Shown in pieces: positions 27,156-36,496 of a stretch of 64,000 nucleotides of DNA. Made by a program: the position numbers and the translations under genes. A model generated the notes under the pieces. The model saw only the letters and a list, made by a program, of their open reading frames with translations. It had not been told where the DNA came from and made no database searches. The first letter of the stretch is position 1. Every line of letters starts with the position of its first letter. Origin of the DNA: Parabacteroides sp. PF5-9 (lineage in GTDB: Bacteria; Bacteroidota; Bacteroidia; Bacteroidales; Tannerellaceae); contig NZ_JARXWG010000001.1 of NCBI RefSeq assembly GCF_029893105.1, positions 186,001-250,000 of the forward strand, given 5' to 3'.

Positions 27156-28199
27156 TTAATAATGATAGTTAGGATTGAATTTGTATTTTTTGGCAGCATC
27201 TTTTACAATCATCCGTTTATTTTCGAGAAATACCTTTAGCTTCCCGAGTTTATTCTCGCCATATACACAGCCAATTGTTGCGTAACCTCGTTTGAGTGCA
27301 TCCATCAAGTCGCTGTAACCATATAACTCCACTTCGGAGAAAGTGGCTTCTAACGCCTCTCTATGTTGCTCGCCTTTTAGTTCGGAATAGTCATAATAGT
27401 GGGATTCTTTTTTATTAAAGCTATAATCCCCGACTAGTTCCGGCAGTGCATCATCATTGATACGGAACGCAAACGGCTGAAAATCCATTGCCCGAATGTG
27501 AACAGCTTGAACGGTGCTTATATTATTGTCCAATTTATCTTTGGCAACCTCTAAAACTGTTTCCGCTTTATTGTTCAATTCTGTTCCAATATGCCCACGG
27601 GCGTTGTCATCCGCTTTATTTTGATGCAGGATAGTGTGAATATGGATTTGTAGTTCATCTGTCCATTGCATCAACTTGGAAATGATTTTGGTTGATTCAC
27701 TCGGACTGTTAATGTCGTAAACCATATCCCGGATTCCATCGATAATGACTAATCCCAAGCCTTTTGTGTTATAAATCGCTTCCTCTACAATGGATATTCT
27801 TATATCCGGAGTATGCCTGCGTAACGTAAGGAATTGCAGATTTTTCGGTTCTTCATCCAACGGTAATCCTGCCATGCGAACAATGCGCCTCATTACTTTT
27901 TGGCAATGGTAAGGACTTTGCTCTGTATCCACATAGAAAATCTTCCGTTTATTCTCCGGCAACTCAGCATCATATTGCAAAACCGTTCCGTTCTTCAATG
28001 CGGCAGCTACAATAGCCGACACATTGAATGTTTTTTTACTCTTTGCCTTTCCAATGGATGCGCTGAAATTACCCAACGTGGCAATGGGAGAGCCATGTAC
28101 ACGAATAATTTCGGGAGCGGTTACATATTCGCCCGTAAGTGTCAGACGGGAGGCTTGCCAAAGAATGGCAATCTCCTGTTTCTTTACTTCTTCTGCCAT
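27156..28199 (-). CDS. AAA ATPase, RepA-like helicase of the mobilizable element
   Basis: 347 residues. A RecA-like core with a Walker A region (SIGKAKSKKTFNVSA, about residues 47-61), an EQSPY segment and a Walker B strand (GLGLVIIDGIRDM). It resembles the RepA/DnaB-type ATPases of Bacteroides mobilizable elements and probably unwinds the element's origin with the primase. It starts 3 bp after the HTH gene's stop, so the two are coupled. Confidence 0.82.
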   Translation of the reverse strand: MAEEVKKQEIAILWQASRLTLTGEYVTAPEIIRVHGSPIATLGNFSASIGKAKSKKTFNVSAIVAAALKNGTVLQYDAELPENKRKIFYVDTEQSPYHCQKVMRRIVRMAGLPLDEEPKNLQFLTLRRHTPDIRISIVEEAIYNTKGLGLVIIDGIRDMVYDINSPSESTKIISKLMQWTDELQIHIHTILHQNKADDNARGHIGTELNNKAETVLEVAKDKLDNNISTVQAVHIRAMDFQPFAFRINDDALPELVGDYSFNKKESHYYDYSELKGEQHREALEATFSEVELYGYSDLMDALKRGYATIGCVYGENKLGKLKVFLENKRMIVKDAAKKYKFNPNYHY

Positions 28200-28202
28200 G
28201 AC

Positions 28203-28490
28203 TTACTTTTTTAAAGATTTATTACTCATGACATACTGTTGGGCTTCTCGCGTAATTTGCGCTTGTGTTTTAACCGGATTCTGGCGTAACCATTCTTCCA
28301 GTTGTTCCTTTTCAAAATACAACATTTTGCCCTGCGGTTTGTAGTGGGGAATTAAGTTGCCCGATGTCAATTTGTACAGGTAACTTTTCGACAGGTTGAG
28401 AAACTTGCTTGCTTCATCAAAACTGAATACATTCTTTGCCATAAAAACCATTTGTTCGAGTTCGGAAACTCGTTCTTCAATACTTTTCAT
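28203..28490 (-). CDS. Helix-turn-helix DNA-binding protein, excisionase-like
   Basis: 95 residues. The HTH_17-type winged helix FSFDEASKFLNLSKSYLYKL is followed by PHYKPQGKMLYFEKEQLEEWL, the classical Bacteroidetes excisionase-like layout. I chose the Met at 28490 (MKSIEERVSEL). It may direct excision or control the primase-ATPase genes. Confidence 0.85.
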   Translation of the reverse strand: MKSIEERVSELEQMVFMAKNVFSFDEASKFLNLSKSYLYKLTSGNLIPHYKPQGKMLYFEKEQLEEWLRQNPVKTQAQITREAQQYVMSNKSLKK

Positions 28491-28542
28491 ACTAAAATAA
28501 TTATGTAATTGAACAAATGGAGTGTGCACCCTCCGTTATCTT

Positions 28543-28554
28543 GTAATCGATTAC
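28543..28554. promoter_or_regulatory. Perfect 12-bp palindrome upstream of the HTH gene
   Basis: GTAATCGATTAC lies between a -7-like TATCTTTG (minus strand, 28567-28560) and the HTH start. It is a plausible operator for the HTH protein. Confidence 0.4.
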
Positions 28555-28619
28555 GGGGGCAAAGATAATTGTGTGGAAATGAGGGCTAATTGAACTTTGT
28601 TTGAGGTATCAACCTATGC

Positions 28620-29504
28620 TCAACCTTTTTTCAGTTGTTTGATGAATTTGTCAATGACTTCCGATTTCTTGGGAGAAATGTACTTAATATTGTCGTTGGC
28701 TGTGGATAAATCACTGGCATTTAGATATTTTTCTTTCATGGGAGCGAGCACTAAATTATTATTTGCGACGACGGATTGCCATTCGTACGTAATATATTCG
28801 TGTGCGCTCAATTTCATCATGAAATAAGCCAGTAGCCTATTGTTGGTAGATTTTAATGCTCCGGTTAATTGACAATAAAAGAAATCTTCAAGTATTTGAG
28901 GAGTTATTTCGGTGGTGAAAATGTGTGCTTCGTTTACACAATCTGCCAAAAGCCGGATTTCGCTCTTATTTAGCGTACAGTTGAAAGGGTTCTCTTTTCC
29001 TACTACCTTTTTGGAAGAAACTTCTTCTTGAGAGTCGATAGTCGTTTCTTTCGTTTCTGGTTGGGGTAACAGTTTGGTTTCAGTTTTCTGTAAATCCTCT
29101 AGATATTGACTGTAAACGAGTAATTCTATAATATCTGAGAAATAGGGAAGTGACTCATCATACGAAGCCGGATTCTCGATATATTGTTTATCGTCAAAGC
29201 TATCATAGGGGAACGCAATATATTTTCTACGTTCAGCGATTGTCAGATATTCATAAAAAGAAGTTTCCCAAACAAAATTTGGCGTATGCCAATCGAAAGC
29301 AATAGATTTTAGAGCCGGAACTTTTTGGCTTATGGATACAAGTTCTTCCGTAATTCTGAATATTTCTTTTCGGATATAGTCTGCGCGCTGGTCAGTATTA
29401 AGATAGACCTTTTTCATAGAAAATGCTTCCTTGACAGCATTATAATCATGTTTGGTGCATCTATCAATGAGTTCTTGAAGTGACTTGAACTGTTTTTCAA
29501 CCAT
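28620..29504 (-). CDS. Hypothetical protein of the mobilizable element
   Basis: 294 residues, acidic, soluble, no signal peptide. An N-terminal helical region and a C-terminal region (about 175-290) are joined by a low-complexity linker rich in Glu, Thr and Lys. No motif I can name. It is the outermost gene at the tRNA end. Its position suggests a role in element maintenance rather than cargo. Confidence 0.75.
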   Translation of the reverse strand: MVEKQFKSLQELIDRCTKHDYNAVKEAFSMKKVYLNTDQRADYIRKEIFRITEELVSISQKVPALKSIAFDWHTPNFVWETSFYEYLTIAERRKYIAFPYDSFDDKQYIENPASYDESLPYFSDIIELLVYSQYLEDLQKTETKLLPQPETKETTIDSQEEVSSKKVVGKENPFNCTLNKSEIRLLADCVNEAHIFTTEITPQILEDFFYCQLTGALKSTNNRLLAYFMMKLSAHEYITYEWQSVVANNNLVLAPMKEKYLNASDLSTANDNIKYISPKKSEVIDKFIKQLKKG

Positions 29505-29655
29505 TTGACGTACTTATTTAACTCTACAAAGATACTAATGAATTGGTTTTGGTAAGCAAGAAAGAGAAGAAAACAGACAAAACGGATAAGATTATCTTAA
29601 TAAAATCTAAAAAAACACCCGAAATACAAGAGAAGTACACTTTATCCTTGTTTCC

Positions 29656-29684
29656 GTCAAACAGTACACATTTAGTACACCTTG
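29656..29684 (+). repeat. Inner repeat near the right end, possible integrase arm site
   Basis: 26 of 29 bases match 18867-18895, in the same orientation, including AGTACACATTTAGTACAC. It lies 46 bp inside the right att core. Confidence 0.65.
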
Positions 29685-29697
29685 GTAAAGCAAAAAT

Positions 29698-29723
29698 CCC
29701 TGATAATCAGACGATTATCAGGG
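29698..29723 (-). terminator. Element-borne terminator of tRNA-Leu
   Basis: A perfect 11-bp stem CCCTGATAATC / GATTATCAGGG with a 4-nt loop, followed on the minus strand by ATTTTTG. It lies 8 bp beyond the tRNA 3' end and replaces the ancestral terminator now at 18707-18740. Confidence 0.75.
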
Positions 29724-29730
29724 ATTTGAA

Positions 29731-29742
29731 GTACCCAGAGCC
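29731..29742. other. Right attachment site core
   Basis: GTACCCAGAGCC, overlapping the last 11 bases of tRNA-Leu. It matches 18746-18757. Confidence 0.8.
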
Positions 29743-29815
29743 GGGATCGAACCGGCATGGGAATTACCCCACTGGTGTTTGAGACCAGCGCGTCTACCAA
29801 TTCCGCCATCTGGGC
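29732..29815 (-). tRNA. tRNA-Leu (anticodon CAA)
   Basis: 84 nt on the minus strand with a long variable arm, as expected for Leu. The acceptor stem GCCCAGA pairs with TCTGGGT, the anticodon loop is CTCAAAC, and the T arm contains GGTTCGATCCC. It is the integration target of the element and remains intact. Confidence 0.96.
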
Positions 29816-29871
29816 AAGTTATCAATACAAATGCCTTGATTGTGTCAGGACAATTCCTTAAAAAGGCGTTG

Positions 29872-29902
29872 CAAAGGTATAGATATTTTTTTATCTTACA
29901 AG
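29872..29902 (-). promoter_or_regulatory. Promoter of tRNA-Leu
   Basis: CTTG (29902-29899) and TACCTTTG (29879-29872) on the minus strand, 19 bp apart. Confidence 0.7.
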
Positions 29903-29997
29903 AAAAGGATGCTTTTTTTTGAATATGTCGGATGCAAGGAAATAAAAACCGGATTATTTCGTTAGTTTTGTATAGACAAAGCAAAACGTTTGATCGT

Positions 29998-31080
29998 ATG
30001 AAAAATAATTATTGCGTGATTATGGGCGGTGGTATTGGAAGTCGTTTCTGGCCATTTAGCCGGGAGAGTTATCCCAAACAATTCCTGGACTTTTTTGGGA
30101 ACGGGCGTTCGTTACTCCAAATGACATTTGACCGCTTTGCCAAAATCATGCCTAAAGAAAACATCTATATTGTTACAAATAAAATATATGGCGATCTGAT
30201 CAAGGAACAACTTCCTGAAATCAATGACAGCCAGCTGTTGCTTGAACCCAGTCGTCGTAACACAGCCCCTTGTATTGCTTATGCAGCATACCACATTAAA
30301 GCATGCAATCCGAATGCCAATATCGTTGTGGCCCCTTCCGACCATTTAATTCTGAAAGAAGAGGTCTTTCTGAAAGATGTGAAAAAAGGACTTGAGTTTG
30401 TCCAGAAAAATAAAGCATTGGTCACTTTGGGGATCAACCCCAGTCGCCCTGAAACCGGATACGGGTATATTCAAAGTGGGGATAAGATGATTGGCGAATT
30501 CACCAAAGTAAAAACATTTACCGAAAAACCCAATCGCGAGTTAGCAAAAGTATTTCAGGAAAGCGGTGAGTTTTTCTGGAATTCAGGGATTTTTCTCTGG
30601 AATGTAGATACAATATTGGAAGCCTTTAATAAGTTTCTACCTGACATCAGTATGCGTTTTGATTTGGGGAAAGACAAATTCAACACTGCGGATGAGCAAG
30701 AATTTATTCAGGAGCACTTCCCATACTGTCCCAATATTTCGATCGACTATGGCGTTATGGAAAAAGCAGATAATGTCTATATGTTATGTGTCGATTTCGG
30801 TTGGGCCGATTTAGGAACATGGGGATCCCTGTTTGATCTTGCCAAAAAGGACGAAAACAACAACGCTGTCCTTAAAAATGATAAAACGCTTCTCTACGAC
30901 AGTCACAACAATATCGTGGCATTAGACAATCAGGATCGTCTGATCGTTATTCAAGGGTTGGATAATTATATCATTGCAGAATCGGACAATGTATTACTCA
31001 TCTGTAAAAAGAAAGATGAAGAGCGCATCAAACAGTTTGTGGCAGATGTGAAATTGAAGTATGGAAACGAATTTAGTTAA
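29998..31080 (+). CDS. Mannose-1-phosphate guanylyltransferase
   Basis: 360 residues. It makes GDP-mannose from mannose-1-phosphate and GTP for surface polysaccharide. The nucleotidyltransferase signature is MGGGIGSRFWPFSR with YPKQF after it (residues 9-28), then VAPSDHL, GYGYIQ and FTEKP. Length fits the single-domain enzyme. The start at 29998 follows a -7 site TAGTTTTG at 29963-29970; the longer frame to 29932 would begin upstream of it. A terminator follows. Confidence 0.93.
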   Translation: MKNNYCVIMGGGIGSRFWPFSRESYPKQFLDFFGNGRSLLQMTFDRFAKIMPKENIYIVTNKIYGDLIKEQLPEINDSQLLLEPSRRNTAPCIAYAAYHIKACNPNANIVVAPSDHLILKEEVFLKDVKKGLEFVQKNKALVTLGINPSRPETGYGYIQSGDKMIGEFTKVKTFTEKPNRELAKVFQESGEFFWNSGIFLWNVDTILEAFNKFLPDISMRFDLGKDKFNTADEQEFIQEHFPYCPNISIDYGVMEKADNVYMLCVDFGWADLGTWGSLFDLAKKDENNNAVLKNDKTLLYDSHNNIVALDNQDRLIVIQGLDNYIIAESDNVLLICKKKDEERIKQFVADVKLKYGNEFS

Positions 31081-31110
31081 GCTCTCGGTGGTCAAATAAA
31101 TATTACTATT

Positions 31111-31149
31111 AAAAAAGCCGGCACTCTGTATAGAGGCCGGCCTTTTTTG
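31111..31149. terminator. Bidirectional terminator
   Basis: AAAAAAGCCGGC (31111-31122) pairs with GCCGGC plus CTTTTTT after one mismatch. It separates the converging guanylyltransferase and aminotransferase genes. Confidence 0.82.
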
Positions 31150-31163
31150 TATACCGTTTGATA

Positions 31164-32357
31164 TTATTTTAATGCAGCAAGCGTCTCTTTGATGCGTTTA
31201 ATCGCTTCGATCAGATTTTCATCTGAGGTAGCATATGAAAAGCGAAGACAGTCTGGCGCACCGAAAGCAGCACCTCCGACAGTAGCGACATGCCCCACTT
31301 CGAGCAGATACATTGCCAGATCTGCGGCATCATTGACTGTGCGGCCTCCGGCACTCTTTCCGAAATAATAACTCAAATCCGGGAATAGATAGAACGCACC
31401 CTGAGGAATATTCAGTTTGATGCCCGGAATATCTTTACATAATTTAATTACCAGATCTCTCCGACGCAGAAAAGCCTCCCGCATCTGTTCGACACAAGAC
31501 TGATCTCCCGTAAAAGCGGCAACTGCTGCTTTCTGAGCGATCGAGCTTGCTCCTGAGGTATATTGTCCTTGTAATTTATTACACGCTTTGGCGATCCATA
31601 GAGGAGCAGCAATGAAACCAACACGCCAACCGGTCATGGCATATGCTTTTGATACTCCGTTAATCACAACTACTCGTTCTTTGATTTCCGGGAATTGCGC
31701 AATGCTTTGATGTGCGCCCATATAGTTGATATGTTCGTAAATCTCATCAGCCAATATAATGACATTCGGATATTTTGCCAGAACATCAGCTAATCCTTTT
31801 AATTCTTCTTTGGTATAGACACTTCCGGTCGGATTGGAAGGAGAACAAAGGATTAACGCTTTGGTTTTAGGCGTAATTGCCGCTTCCAATTGCTGAGGAG
31901 TAATCTTGAAATCCTGTTCGATGCCGGCAGAAACAATCACATTGGTTCCTTCAGCAAGTTTCACCATTTCTACGTAGCTCACCCAATAAGGGGCAGGAAC
32001 GATCACTTCATCGCCCGGGCCGATAATGCTTAACAATACATTACATACAGATTGTTTCGCACCGTTGGAGACAATAATTTGGTCGGTTGTATAGTCCAGC
32101 TCATTTTCGTTTTTGAGTTTAGCCACAATCGCTTTCCGAAGATCCATATATCCAGGCACAGGAGAATAGAATGAAAAATTATCATCTATCGCTTTCTTTG
32201 CAGCCTCTTTAATATGGTCAGGCGTATAAAAGTCCGGTTCGCCCACACTAAGATTGATAACATCGATACCTTGAGCTTTTAACTCATTGCTTTTTTGAGA
32301 CATCGCCAGTGTTTCCGAAGGCGACAGGCTTGCTAAACGATCTGAAACTTGTGTCAT
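31164..32357 (-). CDS. PLP-dependent class I aminotransferase, aspartate aminotransferase-like
   Basis: 397 residues. Fold-type I aminotransferase with INLSVGEPDFYTP at the N-terminus, CSPSNPTGSVY, LADEIYEH and the PLP lysine in GVSKAYAMTGWRVGF. This matches the subgroup I-beta/I-gamma aspartate or prephenate aminotransferases; the exact amino donor is inferred. A single-gene minus-strand unit. Confidence 0.92.
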   Translation of the reverse strand: MTQVSDRLASLSPSETLAMSQKSNELKAQGIDVINLSVGEPDFYTPDHIKEAAKKAIDDNFSFYSPVPGYMDLRKAIVAKLKNENELDYTTDQIIVSNGAKQSVCNVLLSIIGPGDEVIVPAPYWVSYVEMVKLAEGTNVIVSAGIEQDFKITPQQLEAAITPKTKALILCSPSNPTGSVYTKEELKGLADVLAKYPNVIILADEIYEHINYMGAHQSIAQFPEIKERVVVINGVSKAYAMTGWRVGFIAAPLWIAKACNKLQGQYTSGASSIAQKAAVAAFTGDQSCVEQMREAFLRRRDLVIKLCKDIPGIKLNIPQGAFYLFPDLSYYFGKSAGGRTVNDAADLAMYLLEVGHVATVGGAAFGAPDCLRFSYATSDENLIEAIKRIKETLAALK

Positions 32358-32437
32358 GTAAGTGCTTTTTGTATGTATAATTTAAAATGATCTGACAAAA
32401 GTAATTATAAATAGAATTATTTGCAACAATTTGACAA

Positions 32438-33655
32438 TTATTTGATATTATGAAGCGTATGCCCCATCCGTTCTTTTTTTGTTTTCATATAAAATGCATT
32501 ATATGGGTTCGGAGTGATTTCGATGGGTACATTTTCCACGACCTTTAATCCATATGCTTCAAGACCTACCCGCTTAACCGGATTATTCGTCATCAGGCGC
32601 ATTTGTGTCACCCCTATCTGGCGTAAAATTTGTGCACCTACTCCATAATCCCGTTCATCCACATTATGTCCTAAATGCAGATTCGCGTCAACCGTATCCA
32701 ATCCATTTTCCTGAAGTTTATACGCTTTCATCTTCTCCATTAATCCGATTCCTCTTCCTTCCTGATTCAGGTAAACCAATACGCCTTTACCTTCTTCTTC
32801 AATCATTTTCAACGCTTTATGAAGCTGCTCGCCGCACTCACAACGAAGTGATCCGAAGATATCTCCGGTAGCACAAGAGGAATGTACACGCACCAATACC
32901 GAATCTTCATGACTGATATCTCCTTTAATCAATGCAATATGCTCCAACCCGTTGCTTTTCTGTAGGAAAGGGATCAGACGAAAATGTCCGTATTGTGTAG
33001 GCATATCCACCTCTTCCCCTTTCTCTACAATCGATTCGGTTTGCAGACGATAAGTAATCAGGTCTTTTATCGTAATGATTTTAATATCAAATTTCTTCGA
33101 CACTTTGATCAGATCAGGCAACCGTGCCATAGTACCATCCGCATTGATGATCTCTATCAAGGCACCGGCCGGATATAATCCAGCCAATCGAGCCATATCG
33201 ATGGTTGCTTCCGTATGCCCGGCTCGGCGCAATACACCACGGGAACGGGCGCGCAAGGGGTTCACATGTCCCGGGCGTCCAAGGTCGGTTGGTTTGGTCT
33301 CCGGATCGGCCAATGCCAGAATCGTTTGTGCCCGGTCAAACATGGAAACACCGGTGGTACATCCGCCACCCAGCTTATCTACCGTCACGGTAAAAGGAGT
33401 TTCAAGCATCGACGTGTTACGGGCAACCTGCATTTCAAGTTCAAGTTCTTCACAGCGCTCCTCTGTAATCGGAGCACAAAGAAGTCCCCGTCCTTCGCTC
33501 ATCATGAAATTTACTTTTTCCGGGGTGATCTTTTCGGCGGCAATAATGAAGTCCCCTTCATTTTCCCGATCTTCATCATCTACTACGATAATGAATTTCC
33601 CTTCCCGGAAATCTTCGATCGCTTCCTCTATGGTGTTTAATTTAAATTCGCTCAT
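32438..33655 (-). CDS. ribBA: Bifunctional RibBA: DHBP synthase and GTP cyclohydrolase II
   Basis: 405 residues making both riboflavin precursors. The N-terminal DHBP synthase (residues about 5-205) has [16 protein letters not shown] and the [16 protein letters not shown] loop. The C-terminal GTP cyclohydrolase II has zinc ligands in [15 protein letters not shown] and the catalytic [10 protein letters not shown]. The start at 33655 ([16 protein letters not shown]) avoids overlap with the LptF/G gene, which ends at 33693; the longer frame would overlap it. Confidence 0.95.
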   Translation of the reverse strand: MSEFKLNTIEEAIEDFREGKFIIVVDDEDRENEGDFIIAAEKITPEKVNFMMSEGRGLLCAPITEERCEELELEMQVARNTSMLETPFTVTVDKLGGGCTTGVSMFDRAQTILALADPETKPTDLGRPGHVNPLRARSRGVLRRAGHTEATIDMARLAGLYPAGALIEIINADGTMARLPDLIKVSKKFDIKIITIKDLITYRLQTESIVEKGEEVDMPTQYGHFRLIPFLQKSNGLEHIALIKGDISHEDSVLVRVHSSCATGDIFGSLRCECGEQLHKALKMIEEEGKGVLVYLNQEGRGIGLMEKMKAYKLQENGLDTVDANLHLGHNVDERDYGVGAQILRQIGVTQMRLMTNNPVKRVGLEAYGLKVVENVPIEITPNPYNAFYMKTKKERMGHTLHNIK

Positions 33656-33692
33656 ACTCTTTTGATTTTGATAGACAAATTGGAACTTGTGT

Positions 33693-35636
33693 TTATTTGA
33701 ATCGTTCACGAATCATATCCAATAACTCTTCGCTTGTTTTCTTGACGCTTCGGATATCTTGTCGAAGCAATTTCCGTTGATAAGTGGCCAATAGGTAGAC
33801 AGGAATACCTAATGGGAAAATCAGTCCGATAATAAATCCCGCTCTTTTACTCAGATTGGCCTTCAGTTGGTTATATCCGCCAATAATCGGATAATCCATC
33901 AGTTTATTCAGGATAAGTATCAGGTCTGAATTTTCTAATACTTCCACAATCTCTTCTACCTCGTTGGCCAGCTTTTCGGCAGACGTATCTTTCCCTCCTT
34001 GTCGCCAATAGGCAAAATAATTGATCCAACGTTTGTGTCTCGACAAATACGTCTCTGTATCCACGATCAATTGCTCCAATTTGGGAATAACAGCGTTATA
34101 GTCGGGACTGTATATGATCACTTCTTTTAATTCTACTTTACGGGCTGATCGTTTTCCTATAAGGTTTTTCAATGCATTGATATAAGTATCTGCATTCAGG
34201 ATCACGGAATCGTTTATCGCTTTATAAGTCAGGAATACCCCCAGCGGTGTCAATACCGCAGAACTCAACCACATCCCTTGCCATGCAGCCCAGACACCAT
34301 CTCTGGCCATCTTAAAACCGATATTATTGACCACATAATAAAAAATGAAGAGGATAACAGAGAGCACAACAGGCGTACCCAATCCTCCTTTGCGGATAAT
34401 CGCACCTAACGGAGCCCCGATAAAAAAGAAAACCAGACAGGCGAAAGAGACCGTGAATTTATTATGCCATTCCGTTAGATGTCGTCTGACTTTATATGCT
34501 TCATCACCCAATGTAGCTGCACGGAAATAATAATCGGTTCGCACATTCTCCGCCGCACTTTTTGCCCTTGTCAGCAATGCCGCTTTTACATTGGCCGGTT
34601 CGGCTTGAAAGAGACTGTCGTAATTCGATGGCAGAATAAGAGGCTGTTCTTTTCTTCTATTTTCTTTTGATGCTTCGGCCAACATAAAAAGCGTATCAGT
34701 AGGTGCCCCTTTTAAAGCGAAACTCTTCAGATAAGCGTAGGTATAAATTTCGTTCGAATTGATATTCTTAATACTGTCTAATTTAACGTTCATCGAATCG
34801 ATCGACGATTGCAGGTCGGTTAGGTTTTTCCCCACATATTGGTTTTGCAGGAAAGACTCGTCGGTCCGGGTAAAATTACCATCAAACTCGATCAATACTT
34901 CGCGGGTAGTGAAAGTCTCCCGGCGGTTAGGGACATCTGAGGTATTTCCCGCTGAGGCCGATGATTGTCTCGTCATATTTTGGAAAGATTCACCGTTATA
35001 TAATGTCAAGACAAGAAACAGTTTATCTGCAGATGTTTTCAGACGACCTGAGTCTGCAACAGTAACCATTGTGTTATTAAATCCTTCCGAATAGTCATAA
35101 ATCATGACATCCTTTAATAATCCGTCGCGTTGGTCTTTTTCCTTTACATAGACATTGTAGCCGCTGATCTCTTTGTAGAAAACACCTTCCGGAATATCCA
35201 GTTCGGGTGATTTGGCCCGCATGGAATAGAGCAATGAGTAGAGTTTCACCTGAACCACAGGCATGGCATTATTCTGAAAAAAGAAGGCGCCAACACTGAC
35301 AATACCGATCGTAACAATCAACGGGCGCATAATATGCAACAGCGAAACCCCTGCCGATTTCATCGCCAACAACTCCAGTCGTTCACCCAAATTACCAAAC
35401 GTCATTAAAGAGGCCAGAAGAACCGCCAAAGGCAAGGCCATAGGGACAAGGAATAAGGCGGCATAAAAAAACATTTCACCCAATACGGCCATCTCCAGCC
35501 CTTTCCCAACCATGTCATCGATATAACGCCAAAGGAACTGCATCAATACGATAAACAGGCAGATGCCGAAGGTCATGGCGAACAACGGCAGGAAAGTCTG
35601 CAGCATAAAAGTATATAATCGTTTTATCCTCAACAT
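33693..35636 (-). CDS. LptF/LptG family permease
   Basis: 647 residues of the YjgP/YjgQ family. An N-terminal block of membrane helices (about residues 10-130), a periplasmic beta-jellyroll region, and a second helix block (about 395-490) precede a C-terminal cytoplasmic extension with a further hydrophobic segment near 600. It would work with LptB to extract lipopolysaccharide from the inner membrane. It is larger than E. coli LptF/G (about 360), as is usual in Bacteroidetes. ribBA follows closely downstream. Confidence 0.88.
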   Translation of the reverse strand: MLRIKRLYTFMLQTFLPLFAMTFGICLFIVLMQFLWRYIDDMVGKGLEMAVLGEMFFYAALFLVPMALPLAVLLASLMTFGNLGERLELLAMKSAGVSLLHIMRPLIVTIGIVSVGAFFFQNNAMPVVQVKLYSLLYSMRAKSPELDIPEGVFYKEISGYNVYVKEKDQRDGLLKDVMIYDYSEGFNNTMVTVADSGRLKTSADKLFLVLTLYNGESFQNMTRQSSASAGNTSDVPNRRETFTTREVLIEFDGNFTRTDESFLQNQYVGKNLTDLQSSIDSMNVKLDSIKNINSNEIYTYAYLKSFALKGAPTDTLFMLAEASKENRRKEQPLILPSNYDSLFQAEPANVKAALLTRAKSAAENVRTDYYFRAATLGDEAYKVRRHLTEWHNKFTVSFACLVFFFIGAPLGAIIRKGGLGTPVVLSVILFIFYYVVNNIGFKMARDGVWAAWQGMWLSSAVLTPLGVFLTYKAINDSVILNADTYINALKNLIGKRSARKVELKEVIIYSPDYNAVIPKLEQLIVDTETYLSRHKRWINYFAYWRQGGKDTSAEKLANEVEEIVEVLENSDLILILNKLMDYPIIGGYNQLKANLSKRAGFIIGLIFPLGIPVYLLATYQRKLLRQDIRSVKKTSEELLDMIRERFK

Positions 35637-35708
35637 GGCCTATTCGGTTGAATGGGCAAAATTAGTGTAAAAAACGATAAGAAGCGTATACATTTTAGTG
35701 AAACAACG

Positions 35709-36092
35709 CTAAATGCCCAGCGTTCGTTTGAGTTCTTCCACTTGTGAATCCCATAAATTAATCGAATCATTCTTTTCTCCCGGCTCGGCAAAGTCGGTAA
35801 TTTCAAGAGCAATCGCTCCGGTTAATTCTACGGTGTGGATGGCAAATTCGAAATAAGCGTGTGGATCTTCTTCATCCACCCAACGATAACGAACACTGAT
35901 CTCCGATTTTTGGGATACAATCTCAGCTTCTTCTTCATCTTTATTCCAGACAAATGTGTATACATTATTATTCACATGCACATCGTCGGCAAACCAGGAA
36001 GAGAGGCCGGGAGGAGTTGTCAGATGGTTCCACAAACTACGTCGTGAGACCTTGCCAAAAACATATTCAATATGAAACTTCTCTTTCTTCAT
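35709..36092 (-). CDS. START-like (SRPBCC) domain protein
   Basis: 127 residues of the Bacteroidetes START-like family: KFHIEYVFGKVSRRSLW, LSSWFADDV and a C-terminal AIALEITDFAEPGEK strand-helix. It has a ligand-binding hotdog-like cavity; the ligand is unknown. The start at 36092 (MKKEKFHIEYVF) is preferred over 36104. It lies 72 bp upstream of the LptF/G start and probably shares its transcript. Confidence 0.82.
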   Translation of the reverse strand: MKKEKFHIEYVFGKVSRRSLWNHLTTPPGLSSWFADDVHVNNNVYTFVWNKDEEEAEIVSQKSEISVRYRWVDEEDPHAYFEFAIHTVELTGAIALEITDFAEPGEKNDSINLWDSQVEELKRTLGI

Positions 36093-36231
36093 CCTTGGAA
36101 ACATTTCATTATGCGCACAAGGTACATAGAAAAAACGAGAAGTACTACTCCCTCCATATAAAAATACAATTGGAAAAACCGTTTATCATTCAACCAGACT
36201 CTCTGTCGCCGACTTTTTTTGAAAGAAAATG

Positions 36232-36262
36232 TTGCAGAATATAAAAATAACGTCTACTTTTG
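36232..36262 (+). promoter_or_regulatory. Promoter of tRNA-Met
   Basis: TTG at 36232-36234 and TACTTTTG at 36255-36262, 20 bp apart, ending 20 bp before the tRNA. Confidence 0.65.
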
Positions 36263-36282
36263 CACCGCATTCATCGAATGAT

Positions 36283-36356
36283 GGCGAGATAGCTCAGCTG
36301 GTTAGAGCGCATGATTCATAATCATGAGGTCCCCGGTTCAATCCCGGGTCTCGCTA
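36283..36356 (+). tRNA. tRNA-Met (anticodon CAT)
   Basis: 74 nt. Acceptor GGCGAGA / TCTCGCT, D arm AGCTCAGCTGGTTAGAGC, anticodon loop TTCATAA, T arm GGTTCAATCCC. The layout is that of the elongator. A lysidine-modified tRNA-Ile with CAT cannot be excluded by eye. Confidence 0.88.
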
Positions 36357-36366
36357 CGTTGAAAAC

Positions 36367-36405
36367 AAAAGGCTTACAGAATCTCTGTAAGCCTTTTGTT
36401 TTTTA
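36367..36405 (+). terminator. Terminator after tRNA-Met
   Basis: A 14-bp perfect stem AAAAGGCTTACAGA / TCTGTAAGCCTTTT with a 3-nt loop, followed by GTTTTTT. Confidence 0.88.
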
Positions 36406-36496
36406 TTTGCATACAAATAAGATCACCCCCTCAAATAGAGACACTCACAAGAGAATATCTATTCTACCTACAAGGCATCTTTGTGGCTTTAGCCTC

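Larger units (their letters stand above)
18746..29742. mobile_element. Integrative mobilizable element in tRNA-Leu
   Basis: About 11 kb bounded by the 12-bp direct repeat GTACCCAGAGCC at 18746-18757 and 29731-29742; the right copy is the 3' end of an intact tRNA-Leu. A tyrosine integrase lies at the left end and reads inward. A near-identical 29-bp repeat lies just inside both ends. Inside are a MobV relaxase with an oriT-like region, a primase, an AAA ATPase, an HTH protein and four AT-rich cargo genes. No conjugation apparatus is present, so transfer would need a helper element. An IS4-family copy is nested at 20229-21690. Confidence 0.88.

Noticed and set aside
29543-29782. 79-residue plus-strand ORF at the right end of the element
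   Set aside because: It runs through the tRNA-Leu gene, the terminator and the inner repeat, and its sequence is low-complexity Lys-rich.
33075-33665. 196-residue ORF antisense to ribBA
   Set aside because: Ser-rich antisense shadow of a confidently assigned gene.
36283-36356. Lysidine-type tRNA-Ile (CAT) instead of tRNA-Met
   Set aside because: The arms look like the elongator Met tRNA, but this cannot be settled by eye; kept as Met.
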